The translations under genes and the position numbers were made by a program. A stretch of DNA of 50,480 bases from NCBI GenBank assembly GCA_021108075.1, contig JAIORP010000093.1, positions 1-50,480 of the forward strand, in the 5' to 3' direction. Each line of letters starts with the position of its first letter. Positions within the stretch are counted from its first letter, which is position 1. The notes below the pieces were generated by a model, which ran no database searches, was not told where the DNA came from, and saw only the letters and a list, made by a program, of their open reading frames with translations. Origin of the DNA: Candidatus Omnitrophota bacterium (GTDB lineage Bacteria > Omnitrophota > Gorgyraeia > Zapsychrales > Zapsychraceae). This document shows positions 32,224 to 41,070 of the stretch, piece by piece.

Positions 32224-33218
32224 TAAATTAATTTTTCCTTCTTTAACATTTTTCTTAATTGATCAATGCTGAACCAGAGTGTGTTGTTATCACTACGGTA
32301 ACCTTCAAAATCAAGTCCAACGTTCCTGCCTTTAACAGGTTTAACTTTTCCAAAATCAACGACATTGCCAAAAGCGACAGGCGAACAGATTACATAACGA
32401 TCCTTTTGTTCATAGCTGGTAAGGCCGTCATGCGGCGACAGCAGTGTTTCGTGCAGTTTTTCTCCGGGTCGAATGCCGATAACTTTCATCTTGCAATCTG
32501 GCGCAATCGCTTTGGCCAAATCAACAATCTTCATGCTAGGAATTTTCGGCACGAAGACTTCGCCACCTTTCATATCCTTCAAACAACTTAAAACAAAGTT
32601 GACGCCCTGTGTCAAGGTAATCCAGAATCTCGTCATCTCCGGATGTGTAATAGGAATAACCCCATCTTTAGAACATTCCTTAAAGAAAGGAATAACACTG
32701 CCCCTTGAACCAAAAACATTGCCATAACGCACAACACTAAACTTCGTCACACGAGCGTCAACATAGTTATTGGCGGCGATAAACATCTTTTCAGAACAAA
32801 GCTTGGTTGCTCCATAAAGATTAACAGGATCAGCGGCTTTGTCTGTACTTAAGGCGATTACTTTTTTAATCTTCCGGTCCAATGCCACATTGATGATGTT
32901 TTCGGCCCCGATAACATTGGTCTTGATGATTTCAAACGGATTGTATTCAGCGGACGGCACAATTTTTAAGGCTGCGGCATGGATGACCACATCTACGCCG
33001 TTAAACGCACGATGAAGTCGCGAGCGATCACGCACATCTCCGATGAAATACCGGATACATTCGGCATTGAACACTTTACTCATCTCATATTGTTTCATCT
33101 CATCCCGGCTGAATATGATCAATTTCTTTGGGTTATATTTATCCAGAACCATTTGCGTGAACTTTTTACCAAACGAACCCGTTCCTCCGGTAATCAAAAT
33201 AACTTTATTGTCTAGCAT
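32223..33218 (-). CDS. pseB: UDP-GlcNAc 4,6-dehydratase, inverting (PseB)
   Basis: The protein has 331 residues of an extended SDR. The NAD site is GGTGSFGKKF near the N-terminus, and the catalytic segment STDKAADPVNLYGATK carries the Tyr-x3-Lys pair, with Asp-Lys in the preceding loop as usual for PseB. The C-terminus has GIRPGEKLHETL, diagnostic of the PseB/CapD-like dehydratases. First committed step of pseudaminic acid synthesis: it forms the 4-keto-6-deoxy sugar with inversion at C5. Confidence 0.93.
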   Translation of the reverse strand: MLDNKVILITGGTGSFGKKFTQMVLDKYNPKKLIIFSRDEMKQYEMSKVFNAECIRYFIGDVRDRSRLHRAFNGVDVVIHAAALKIVPSAEYNPFEIIKTNVIGAENIINVALDRKIKKVIALSTDKAADPVNLYGATKLCSEKMFIAANNYVDARVTKFSVVRYGNVFGSRGSVIPFFKECSKDGVIPITHPEMTRFWITLTQGVNFVLSCLKDMKGGEVFVPKIPSMKIVDLAKAIAPDCKMKVIGIRPGEKLHETLLSPHDGLTSYEQKDRYVICSPVAFGNVVDFGKVKPVKGRNVGLDFEGYRSDNNTLWFSIDQLRKMLKKEKLI

Positions 33219-33233
33219 GTTTCTCCTCTTTTC

Positions 33234-34412
33234 TTATTCATTATTGTTATCGCTTCGCGCTTCTCTTTCATGAAATGTGGTAGGCGTCCATGGAAAAACA
33301 AGTTTTAAGAACAATCGGACGATTGGACCGAAGTGCTTAATCAGGGGATAATATGAAGGATAATCAAACGGCGTTTTCGGTTGCGCGTTATATATAGATT
33401 CGAACTCTTCAGCGGACAGTCCTAACTTCTTGGTTACATATTTAATGGCCTCTTCCCGTTCTTTAGCGCTTAATGGTGGTTTTTGCAGGTCTTCCAACGC
33501 TTTCTGCCGGTCTCTGAAACCCGAACGTATTTGGGCCGAGTAGGTCACCTTCCGTTTATCTGCGTGAAATTTCTCCGGCAATAAAACGGTTAAAACAAAA
33601 CTGGTGAAGATCGACTCATAATGGTGCCCGCCGTAATATTCCCATCCGTATTGGTCTTCTAAAAATTTACGCGCTTCCTGCTTATTATATGTTAAATAGT
33701 ATAATGGCCGAATATTTTTAATCCCTTTAATGAAGCCATAGTACAATAAATTCATAATTGTTAAGTTCGGAAAAGTTTTCATGGGAAGTTTGCCAAACCG
33801 TTTATGGACACTCTTCACAAGTCGCCCGTCACAATAAGTCCATTCCGACGGTTGCTTACCTTCGGTACGAAAATCAGCGCCAATCAAAACATAACGAATA
33901 TTTTCTTCAGCAGCAATCTTATACAAGGCCGAGGTAATCGCCGTGTCTGTTGGAGCATCCGCCCAGGGAATGGATGCCTTAAGAAATGAGACCAATATAT
34001 CCCGAATCTCTTCCCAATTAATAACATACGTCCGCAAATCAATCCCTAAGGCCCTGGTGCATTTCTTAATATTGCTAACAGCGATCTGCGAATTCCAGCC
34101 ATTGTCCAGATTCACCGCTAACGGGCGTAAGCCCCATTCTTTCGCCAGATACAGCAAATAACAACTGTCCGTACCACCACTCACTCCGACAACACAGTCA
34201 TATTCATTCTTTTGACCATCTTTTTTTATTCTGGTGACCCAATCACGGCAATATTTTTCTCCCACTTCATTTTGAGGAAAATGCTTTTCTAAACGGTCAT
34301 GAATCTCACAATAGTTACATACACCCTTTTCATCAAATGTGATCCCGGGAATAGATGTATCCATGACGCAACGCGTGCAGACGTTCAACTCAGGTTTCAA
34401 TGCTGTAGACAC
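33234..34412 (-). CDS. Sugar amidotransferase, second paralogue (WbpG-like)
   Basis: The protein has 392 residues from a GTG at 34412. This start is preferred because it follows GGAGG and begins just before the zinc knuckle; a longer frame upstream only overlaps the HisF-like gene. CxxC pairs lie at residues 12-15 and 32-35, and the PP-loop is VSGGTDS (SGGTDS at 78-83). It overlaps the HisF-like gene by 23 bp. This copy is clearly diverged from the one at 23.9 kb and lies next to wbpB, wbpD and wbpE genes. It may therefore amidinate the diacetamido-uronic sugar, as WbpG does in Pseudomonas O-antigen. Confidence 0.85.
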   Translation of the reverse strand: MSTALKPELNVCTRCVMDTSIPGITFDEKGVCNYCEIHDRLEKHFPQNEVGEKYCRDWVTRIKKDGQKNEYDCVVGVSGGTDSCYLLYLAKEWGLRPLAVNLDNGWNSQIAVSNIKKCTRALGIDLRTYVINWEEIRDILVSFLKASIPWADAPTDTAITSALYKIAAEENIRYVLIGADFRTEGKQPSEWTYCDGRLVKSVHKRFGKLPMKTFPNLTIMNLLYYGFIKGIKNIRPLYYLTYNKQEARKFLEDQYGWEYYGGHHYESIFTSFVLTVLLPEKFHADKRKVTYSAQIRSGFRDRQKALEDLQKPPLSAKEREEAIKYVTKKLGLSAEEFESIYNAQPKTPFDYPSYYPLIKHFGPIVRLFLKLVFPWTPTTFHEREARSDNNNE

Positions 34413-35160
34413 TTTGCCTTTCCTCCCAATCCGGATAATTGACAAGAACCCCTTTTTTTTTACCATGAAACACAAACATACTCCCCGCGGCAACGGCCGT
34501 CGCGTGCCCGTCATGGACACCAGCGGCTAAATCATCGACGGATCCCGCTCCGCCGCAAGCGATAACAGGTATTGTGACAGCCTCACTTATCTGCTTAAGA
34601 ATATTCAAATCGTATCCGAGCATTGTACCATCCGAATGGATGCAATTCAACAATATCTCCCCTGCGCCGCGTTCTTGCATCTGAATTGCGAGCTCGACAG
34701 GATGGAATTTCGTCTTTTTTCTGCCACAATGGGTATACACGTCATAGTCCCCCCCCCAATTCTTTTTAACATCAATGCAGACGATAATACTTTGAACGCC
34801 AAAAATTTCAGACGCTTGTTTGACCAAATCCGGGTTCTCAATGGCACCCGTATTTATGGAAACTTTCTCTGCCCCGGCATTGACCAATTGGCGAATATGT
34901 TCAATCGTCCGAATGCCACCCCCTATGGTAAAGGGCATAAACGCTTCATCCGCTATCTCCGAAACGATTTCAGGGTCCAGAATTCGCTGTTCTTGCGTGG
35001 CTGTTATGTCCAATAAAATAATTTCATCCACTTCCAAGTTGCTAAAAATCTTAACGGTATTGATCGGATCACCGATATATTTATAGTCTTTAAACTTAAT
35101 CCCTTTAACAAGGCCCTTGCCTTGCAAAAGTAGACAGGGGAGTATCCTTGGCAATAGCAT
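34390..35160 (-). CDS. HisF-like subunit, second paralogue
   Basis: The protein has 256 residues in a HisA/HisF TIM barrel. Phosphate loops are FTIGGGIRTIEHI (about residue 80) and VIACGGAGSVDDL (about 200). The first catalytic Asp is lost (ILPCLLLQGKG instead of IPCLD); the second is kept (VCIDVKKN). Loss of the acid-base Asp fits an ammonia channel partner rather than imidazole-glycerol-phosphate synthase. It lies between its HisH-like partner (1 bp gap) and the amidotransferase. Confidence 0.85.
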   Translation of the reverse strand: MLLPRILPCLLLQGKGLVKGIKFKDYKYIGDPINTVKIFSNLEVDEIILLDITATQEQRILDPEIVSEIADEAFMPFTIGGGIRTIEHIRQLVNAGAEKVSINTGAIENPDLVKQASEIFGVQSIIVCIDVKKNWGGDYDVYTHCGRKKTKFHPVELAIQMQERGAGEILLNCIHSDGTMLGYDLNILKQISEAVTIPVIACGGAGSVDDLAAGVHDGHATAVAAGSMFVFHGKKKGVLVNYPDWEERQSVYSIET

Positions 35161-35161
35161 G

Positions 35162-35773
35162 TTATATCCTTATAAAATTCTTGATAATTTCAAACCCATT
35201 CAAATGACTTTTCTCCGGATGAAATTGTGTGCCGAAAATATTGTCTTTTTGGATGACACTAACAAATTCTATGCCGTAGGTTGTCGTTGCGATAACATCA
35301 TCCATAGATTCACATGAGACATAATACGAATGTGTAAAGTAAAAACGATGCTCAACGTTAACCCGATTAAAAAGGGTTGAATCTTTTTTTAGCGCGATCT
35401 TGTTCCAACCGACGTGAGGCACACGCAAATTATTATTTTGATCGTACTCAAATTTTATTGCCTTAGCCTTAATCCATCCTAACCCGGACTGACGCCCTTC
35501 TTCACTGTGCTGAGTAAACAACTGCATCCCTAAACAAATTCCTAGAATAGGCACTTTTTCTTGAAGAATTTTCTCATTCAAAATATCAATCAATTTAAAC
35601 TGAATCAAATTCTTCATGCCTGTTGCGAAATGACCTACGCCAGGAAGGATAATCTTGTGGGCTTCTTTGATCACATTCACTTCTGAGGAAATACGGGATT
35701 CAACCCCGGCCTTCTCCAGTTTATGCTGAATCGACCGTAAATTTCCCATTCCAAAATCAACTATCACAATCAT
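35162..35773 (-). CDS. HisH-like glutaminase subunit, second paralogue
   Basis: The protein has 203 residues of a class I glutamine amidotransferase. The nucleophile is in ILGICLGMQLF (about residue 79) and His-Glu in TQFHPEKSH (about 185). Both the glutaminase triad and the partner barrel are present, so the second amidation module looks functional. The sequence differs widely from the first copy (23.3 kb), so the two modules did not arise from a recent duplication. Confidence 0.88.
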   Translation of the reverse strand: MIVIVDFGMGNLRSIQHKLEKAGVESRISSEVNVIKEAHKIILPGVGHFATGMKNLIQFKLIDILNEKILQEKVPILGICLGMQLFTQHSEEGRQSGLGWIKAKAIKFEYDQNNNLRVPHVGWNKIALKKDSTLFNRVNVEHRFYFTHSYYVSCESMDDVIATTTYGIEFVSVIQKDNIFGTQFHPEKSHLNGFEIIKNFIRI

Positions 35774-35783
35774 TGAAATATTC

Positions 35784-36815
35784 CTATGATTGATAACTCA
35801 AAATTTTATCAACCATGTATTCTGTTAAATCAAGCTTATCCGATATAAACTTATTCTTACGCTTCGCCCAAACATCTTTAATGTTTTTTGTTGTCAGCAA
35901 AGACTGTATCTTTGCTAAAATATCATCGATTTGATCCGGCCTAAAGGAAAACATAAGCTGGTAATTCTTTTCATATTCATCAAAAACCCCGGCTGTTAAC
36001 GTGCTGATAAATAAGGATGGGGTTCCTGCGACAGCGGCTTCCGTTGCCATGGATCCGCCTTCACCAATATACAACAATGCATGGGCCAGAGCATCATGCA
36101 TTCTTTCCGGGGCAATCGGAAACTTATAAGGCTCGAACTCATCGTCAATTTTACCTTCAAAAGCGATAAAAACCTTGGCATAGCGCGAACATAATTCAAT
36201 TATTTTTCTCTTTAACACTGTGCTGATGCCCTGATGGCCGATATCATGCGCCGCTTCCCAGGAGACAAAGCGCAAAATAACAAATGGCTCTTTCTGTTTT
36301 AGGCCTAAAAGTGAATAAATTTTATCACTCGCTTTAAAATAATGCGGATGCAAATAAGCCAAGTCATGAACGCCATTATATGTTTTGTGCTTTTTGCCCC
36401 AACGCTCAGTAAAATACTCAGGAGAAATGAACTCGGTCACAAACGGAAGTGTCAGTTTATTCTGCAAGTCGGCATGCTCCGTGTCATAGAAAACAAGTGT
36501 TGGGATATTTAAAATCTTACAAATATGCACATTGCATGCCCCAGTCACAGAGATACAGATTTGAACCTTATTCCTTAGTAAAAGACCAAGCAATTTCCAT
36601 TGACGCCAAATCAATTCCAAGCCTAACCGGATAAGCCCCTTCTGTGCACGACTTAACAAAACATGTTTAATGTGATAGTTATCTAATAATTTTAATGTAA
36701 TATCTTTATCTCTCGATGTGACGATGACGTGATGACCTTTACGCTGTAATATTTGGATGGCATTCTTAAACAAATGGACGTGTGCTGGATGATTAATGTC
36801 AAAAAGAATATTCAT
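35784..36815 (-). CDS. DUF354-like GT-B protein
   Basis: The protein has 343 residues from the ATG at 36815; a TTG 15 bp upstream is the alternative. The opening MNILFDINHPAHVHLFKN is the hallmark of DUF354, a GT-B/epimerase-like family. The C-terminal half has ALLYIGEGGSMATEAAVAGTPS, the UDP-sugar loop. Its position next to wbpB, wbpE and wbpD, where Pseudomonas has the WbpI 2-epimerase, raises the possibility that it does an epimerisation or hydrolysis on the same UDP-sugar. That is inference, since no clear WbpI is present. Confidence 0.7.
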   Translation of the reverse strand: MNILFDINHPAHVHLFKNAIQILQRKGHHVIVTSRDKDITLKLLDNYHIKHVLLSRAQKGLIRLGLELIWRQWKLLGLLLRNKVQICISVTGACNVHICKILNIPTLVFYDTEHADLQNKLTLPFVTEFISPEYFTERWGKKHKTYNGVHDLAYLHPHYFKASDKIYSLLGLKQKEPFVILRFVSWEAAHDIGHQGISTVLKRKIIELCSRYAKVFIAFEGKIDDEFEPYKFPIAPERMHDALAHALLYIGEGGSMATEAAVAGTPSLFISTLTAGVFDEYEKNYQLMFSFRPDQIDDILAKIQSLLTTKNIKDVWAKRKNKFISDKLDLTEYMVDKILSYQS

Positions 36816-36826
36816 ATGTTCATTGA

Positions 36827-37927
36827 TCAACCTTTTGAATAAAATTGGTTTATCTGATTGATCACTTCCTTTTGTTCTTCCGGCTTTAAGAATGGATGCA
36901 TTGGCAATGAAATAATTTTTTCAGATAATTCTTCGGTCACGGGGAAATCCCCTTTCTTATAACCTAACTCCGCAAAAGCCGTTTGAATGTGCAGGGGGTT
37001 CGGGTAATAAATCGCCGTCGGAACATTATGCCCCTTGAGAAATACCTGCAGGGCATCTCTATTATCAACAAGGATAGAATATTGCGCCCACGCAGACACA
37101 TTAAAATTCTCGATAAAGGGCGTTCTAACCGTTGAACTTAATCCTTCAGAATATGTCCGCGCGATTTCATTGCGTCGTTCAATCTCTTTTGGAAAATATT
37201 TAAATTTGGCTAATAAGATTGCCGCTTGCAAAGTGTCCAAGCGCCCATTGATCCCAATCCGAACATTTTCATATTTATGTCCACCTTTACCATGCACAAG
37301 CAACGAGCGCAGAACACTTGCTTTTTCTTCATCATCAGTAAAAATCATCCCGCCGTCGCCATAACATCCGAAAGGTTTGGCAGGAAAAAAGGATGTGCAT
37401 CCGGTATCGGCTAATGAACACGCCATATTGTCGTTATATTTTGCGCCGAAAGATTGCGCGGCGTCTTCAATAACGAAAAAATTGTTCTTCTTAGCGATTG
37501 CATTGATTTTGGTGTAATCCGCGCATTGCCCAAAAATATCAACCACAATAATCCCCCGCGTCTTATCTGTTATAACAGATTCAATCTTGTTCGGGTCAAT
37601 ATTGAACGTGTCTTCTTCAACATCAACAAAAACAGGCTTAGCACCAAGCAATGAAATAACTTCAGCTGTTGATATAAAAGTGAATGGGGTTGTGACGACC
37701 TCATCTCCTGGCTGTATGTTATACGCCATTAAGGATAGCAATAAGGCATCGGTGCCTGAAGAACATCCGATCGCGTGCTTCACGTCAACGTACTCAGCTA
37801 GCTGCTGTTCCAATTCTTTGACCGCCGGCCCCATTATAAAAGCAGACGTATTTAAAACATCGCTGATTTGATGATCAATCTCCATCTTATAGGCCTGATA
37901 TTGGGCCTGTAAGTCAACAAATTTCAT
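36827..37927 (-). CDS. wbpE: UDP-3-keto-GlcNAcA aminotransferase (WbpE-like)
   Basis: The protein has 366 residues of the DegT/DnrJ/EryC1 family. The Schiff-base Lys is in TSFFPAKPFGCYGDGG (about residue 184), and FVDLQAQYQAYKMEI is the typical start of the WbpE/WlbC group. It would add the 3-amino group to the 3-keto uronic acid made by the WbpB-like enzyme. Gene order wbpB-wbpD-wbpE, with tight spacing, supports the assignment. It overlaps nothing and is followed closely by the DUF354 gene. Confidence 0.85.
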   Translation of the reverse strand: MKFVDLQAQYQAYKMEIDHQISDVLNTSAFIMGPAVKELEQQLAEYVDVKHAIGCSSGTDALLLSLMAYNIQPGDEVVTTPFTFISTAEVISLLGAKPVFVDVEEDTFNIDPNKIESVITDKTRGIIVVDIFGQCADYTKINAIAKKNNFFVIEDAAQSFGAKYNDNMACSLADTGCTSFFPAKPFGCYGDGGMIFTDDEEKASVLRSLLVHGKGGHKYENVRIGINGRLDTLQAAILLAKFKYFPKEIERRNEIARTYSEGLSSTVRTPFIENFNVSAWAQYSILVDNRDALQVFLKGHNVPTAIYYPNPLHIQTAFAELGYKKGDFPVTEELSEKIISLPMHPFLKPEEQKEVINQINQFYSKG

Positions 37928-37934
37928 AATGCAC

Positions 37935-38534
37935 TCATTCTTTCGTTACGCGATTATCAATAATATTAAATTTAGTCGAGCATTCTGTGCAAACCGCCTT
38001 ATCTTGAACAAAAGATAATTTTACCCCGCAAGCACACATCCAGCCTTTATGCGTGGCAGGAGAACCGTAAACAAGTTCATGCGGTTTAACATCTTTGGTC
38101 ACAACACTGCCTGCGCCGATAAAGGCATACTCACCAATGGTCACGCCACACACAATCGTGGCATTAGCCCCAATAGAAGCTCCCCGCTGCACCAAAATTT
38201 TCTTATAATGGTCAGACGTATTACGCGGGACCTCAGAACGGGGATTAATGATGTTTGTAAACACACATGAGGGACCGCAAAAGACAAAGTCTTCCAATGT
38301 CACTCCATCGTAGATTGAAACATTGTTCTGAACCTTGACGTGATCATACAGAACAGCTGTTGAATGAATAACAACATTTTGACCGATCTTGCAATTCTTC
38401 CCTATCCGGGCACCTTTGAAAACATGACAAAAATGCCAAATGCTTGTTCCTTCACCAATAGATGTCCCGACATCAACATAACTGGATTCATGGACAAAAT
38501 AAGACAAATTATTCTTAACATGATCAGAGGTCAT
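37935..38534 (-). CDS. wbpD: 3-amino-sugar N-acetyltransferase (WbpD-like)
   Basis: The protein has 199 residues of a left-handed beta-helix: about seven hexapeptide turns (GTSIGEGTSIWHFCHV, GENCKIGQNVVI-type repeats, RGASIGANATIVCGVTIG). The C-terminal extension has two CxC/CxxC pairs (MCACGVKL, AVCTECSTKF), probably a zinc knuckle, which not all WbpD proteins have. It would acetylate the 3-amino group of the diacetamido uronic acid. It overlaps the wbpB gene by 11 bp. Confidence 0.85.
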   Translation of the reverse strand: MTSDHVKNNLSYFVHESSYVDVGTSIGEGTSIWHFCHVFKGARIGKNCKIGQNVVIHSTAVLYDHVKVQNNVSIYDGVTLEDFVFCGPSCVFTNIINPRSEVPRNTSDHYKKILVQRGASIGANATIVCGVTIGEYAFIGAGSVVTKDVKPHELVYGSPATHKGWMCACGVKLSFVQDKAVCTECSTKFNIIDNRVTKE

Positions 38535-39513
38535 GATTGTTTTCCTTATCTAGATACTCCTGCGCTTGTTGAAGAACTTTTAAGACCGCCAAGGCTTCGT
38601 TCCCATCGGTTTTAGCTTTCTGACGAGTATCCATACAGGTTAAAAAATGCTGGCAGGCTTCCTTTAATGGCTCTGTTTTCTCAAAAGCGATCACTTCTTT
38701 CTGAGCTTTTGAGGCGACAGGCACTTGCTTAATCCATTCAACCTTGTGTGGATAGACAACCAGCTTTTCTTCTTGTTCCATGTCATTAAAGACAGCCATG
38801 CCTTGACTACCAATAACAACCAGCTTCTGTTCTTTAAACGGATGCAGCCAGCTCACATAAATATGAGCCTTAATACGATGCTCAAATGATAAATCAGTTA
38901 AGGTCGTATCATAGATGTCATCCTGTAGAAACGCTTCCCCAAATGCGCTAACTTTCAAGGGTTGTTGTTGCACAAGCTCTAAAATAACTGAAATGTCATG
39001 TGGCGCAAAACTCCATAAAATATTTTCTTCTGATCTCAATTTACCAATATTTAAACGGTTAGAATAAATATACTGCAATTTCCCCAGCTTGCCGTTATCG
39101 ATAATTTCTTTTAACTTGATGACAGCACCGTGATATTGCAGCAGATGGTCGACCATAAGAATACGGTTATTCTCCTGGGCCAATTGGATCAGCTCTTCGG
39201 CTTCAGACACCTCCAAGGCTAGCGGTTTCTCAACAAACACATCCTTTCCAGCAAGAATCGCAGCTTTTGCCATCTCATAATGAGTTGCGGCCGGGGTCGC
39301 TATGGCGACTCCTTTGACACCGTCATCTTTCCAAATTTCATCTAAGGAGCTGTAAACCTGATCAACGTGAAAAGACTCTTTCATTTTATCGATATTATCT
39401 TGCGTCACATCATAGATCCCCAGCAGGACCCCTAACTCTGAAAAATTGCGCACTAAATTTTTTCCCCAGTATCCTGTCCCAATAACCACAATGGATTTCG
39501 GCTTCATATTCAT
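38524..39513 (-). CDS. wbpB: UDP-GlcNAcA 3-dehydrogenase (WbpB-like)
   Basis: The protein has 329 residues, Gfo/Idh/MocA family. NAD site VVIGTGYWGKNLVRNF at the N-terminus, and the EKPLA motif with VFVEKPLALEVSEAEEL at about residue 94. The remainder has MVDHLLQYHGAVIKL. It would oxidise C3 of UDP-GlcNAc-uronic acid. No UDP-GlcNAc 6-dehydrogenase (WbpA) is in the window, so this precursor must be made elsewhere. It is the first of a tight wbpB-D-E run. Confidence 0.85.
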   Translation of the reverse strand: MNMKPKSIVVIGTGYWGKNLVRNFSELGVLLGIYDVTQDNIDKMKESFHVDQVYSSLDEIWKDDGVKGVAIATPAATHYEMAKAAILAGKDVFVEKPLALEVSEAEELIQLAQENNRILMVDHLLQYHGAVIKLKEIIDNGKLGKLQYIYSNRLNIGKLRSEENILWSFAPHDISVILELVQQQPLKVSAFGEAFLQDDIYDTTLTDLSFEHRIKAHIYVSWLHPFKEQKLVVIGSQGMAVFNDMEQEEKLVVYPHKVEWIKQVPVASKAQKEVIAFEKTEPLKEACQHFLTCMDTRQKAKTDGNEALAVLKVLQQAQEYLDKENNHDL

Positions 39514-39655
39514 GACATTATACCTTTATTTATATTATGATAATAGTAATTATAGAAAATTTAAAAAACTATTTTACCTGAAATAGAGTGAAACATCAAC
39601 CATTCTATTTCAATCTTGATGATAGAAAAATGGCACAGATGAGGATACTGCGAGG

Positions 39656-40612
39656 CTACGACGCATTCTCCTCCGTCTTTAATTCTATTCTCTTGACGCG
39701 GAGCAACACATCTTCAATCAGGCGGCGATTTGCTGAAATCAGATCGGAGACTAATCCAATGATTACGAGTTGAATTCCAATAATGCTGCAAATAGCGACC
39801 AGAATCAACGATTGGATCTTACCACTACCCATCCCCATCAGATAATAAAACACAAAACGACTGCCAACCAGGGCGGCAATCAAAAGAAAAATTGAACCGA
39901 TTGTTAAAAATAACCGCAGAGGGTTAAACATCGAATAGACACGCAGCATCGTAACGATTGATCTCCTGATGTATTCCGGCATACTTTTCAATAATCGCGA
40001 AGGACGCTCAACAAAATTCGTTGAAATCGTAATATTGGCGATGGCCAAATTTTTATGTTCCGCCTGGATAATACTTTCTAACGTGTATGTATAATTTGAA
40101 ATAATGTTCAAACGCAACGCTGCTTCGCGGTTATACGCGCGAAAACCGGTTGTAGCGTCAGAGACGGTTGAGCCGGATAATTGTCGAATAACAGCACTGC
40201 CAATACGTTGCAGCTTCTTTTTTATCCATGAAAATTGGCCAATATTTTCAATATCCCTATTGCCGATAACAATATCCGCCTTGCCTTCAAGAATCGGCTG
40301 GACAAGGCGCGGGATATCCTCCCCTTTGTATTGACCATCAGCATCTGTGTTGACAATAACGTCGGCATTCTGTTTTAAAGCGGCGTCTAACCCGGAATGA
40401 AAAGCACGCGCCAGTCCCTTTCGGCTGGTAAAGCGCACAATATGATCAACCCCATTCTCACGGGCCACTTCTGAAGTCCGGTCAATACTGCCATCATCAA
40501 TAATAAGAATCTCTATGGTATCAATACCATCAATCTGTTTTGGTAAAGCGGCTAATGTGGCGGGCAAACTCTCTTCTTCATTCAAGCACGGAATCTGAAT
40601 GATCAATTTCAT
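39656..40612 (-). CDS. Family 2 glycosyltransferase with C-terminal membrane anchor
   Basis: The protein has 318 residues. The GT2 domain spans residues 1-215: IIQIPCLNEEESLPATL, the metal motif NTDADGQY (about residue 90) and the acceptor-side region SDATTGFRAYNREAA. Two membrane helices follow (about residues 232-252 and 266-290). This matches the DPM1/ArnC-like group, which moves a sugar to polyprenyl phosphate. The C-terminus is basic (RRLIEDVLLRVKRIELK). It opens the minus-strand glycan run. The upstream gap of 458 bp contains repeat B. Confidence 0.85.
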   Translation of the reverse strand: MKLIIQIPCLNEEESLPATLAALPKQIDGIDTIEILIIDDGSIDRTSEVARENGVDHIVRFTSRKGLARAFHSGLDAALKQNADVIVNTDADGQYKGEDIPRLVQPILEGKADIVIGNRDIENIGQFSWIKKKLQRIGSAVIRQLSGSTVSDATTGFRAYNREAALRLNIISNYTYTLESIIQAEHKNLAIANITISTNFVERPSRLLKSMPEYIRRSIVTMLRVYSMFNPLRLFLTIGSIFLLIAALVGSRFVFYYLMGMGSGKIQSLILVAICSIIGIQLVIIGLVSDLISANRRLIEDVLLRVKRIELKTEENAS

Positions 40613-41070
40613 ATAAGCCTCACAATTTTGATGATGGTTATTTTAACCTGGATGTCACAACCCAAAAAACCTGAAGTGACAAAATATAAGGTCAAACACA
40701 ATGATCCTATCAAACGTAATAATACCAAATCCATCAATTGATTGTTCTATTTCAATTCCGATATTCTTTCCTTAGCGTCGAGAAAAGCAGAATCGGTCTT
40801 AGCAATTACACCTATTTTCATTAAATAATTGCCAAAAATTCTCATCATTTTTTGCGAACGCTTTTACGCAAATAGCGAAAAAAAACAGAAAAATTATTTA
40901 TTGGATTTGGTATAATTAACGTAATAAGTATAACTAAAATATATCTCGCAAACAGTATTTTGACCAATTATTTCTAAAAAATATTCTTCCAAAAAATTTG
41001 GATGTCATCTCAATCAAATTCCGTTCGGGTAGAGGTCAACGCAGTCGATGGTCTTTTCCGGGTTGATCAA
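40613..41070. other. Intergenic region with no gene
   Basis: 458 bp, very AT-rich. It holds the large palindromic repeat described separately and no convincing reading frame. A promoter for the long minus-strand glycan run would be expected here, but no clear -35/-10 pair is visible. Confidence 0.5.
40712..40935. repeat. Palindromic AT-rich repeat, copy B (MITE-like)
   Basis: ACGTAATAATACCAAATCCA at the left end is the near-exact inverse of TGGATTTGGTATAATTAACG at the right end (copies 40714-40733 and 40902-40922). The inside shares ATTGTTCTAT and GAAAAGCAGAAT with the copy at 50.1 kb. About 200 bp, no coding potential, so it looks like a non-autonomous element. Confidence 0.55.
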
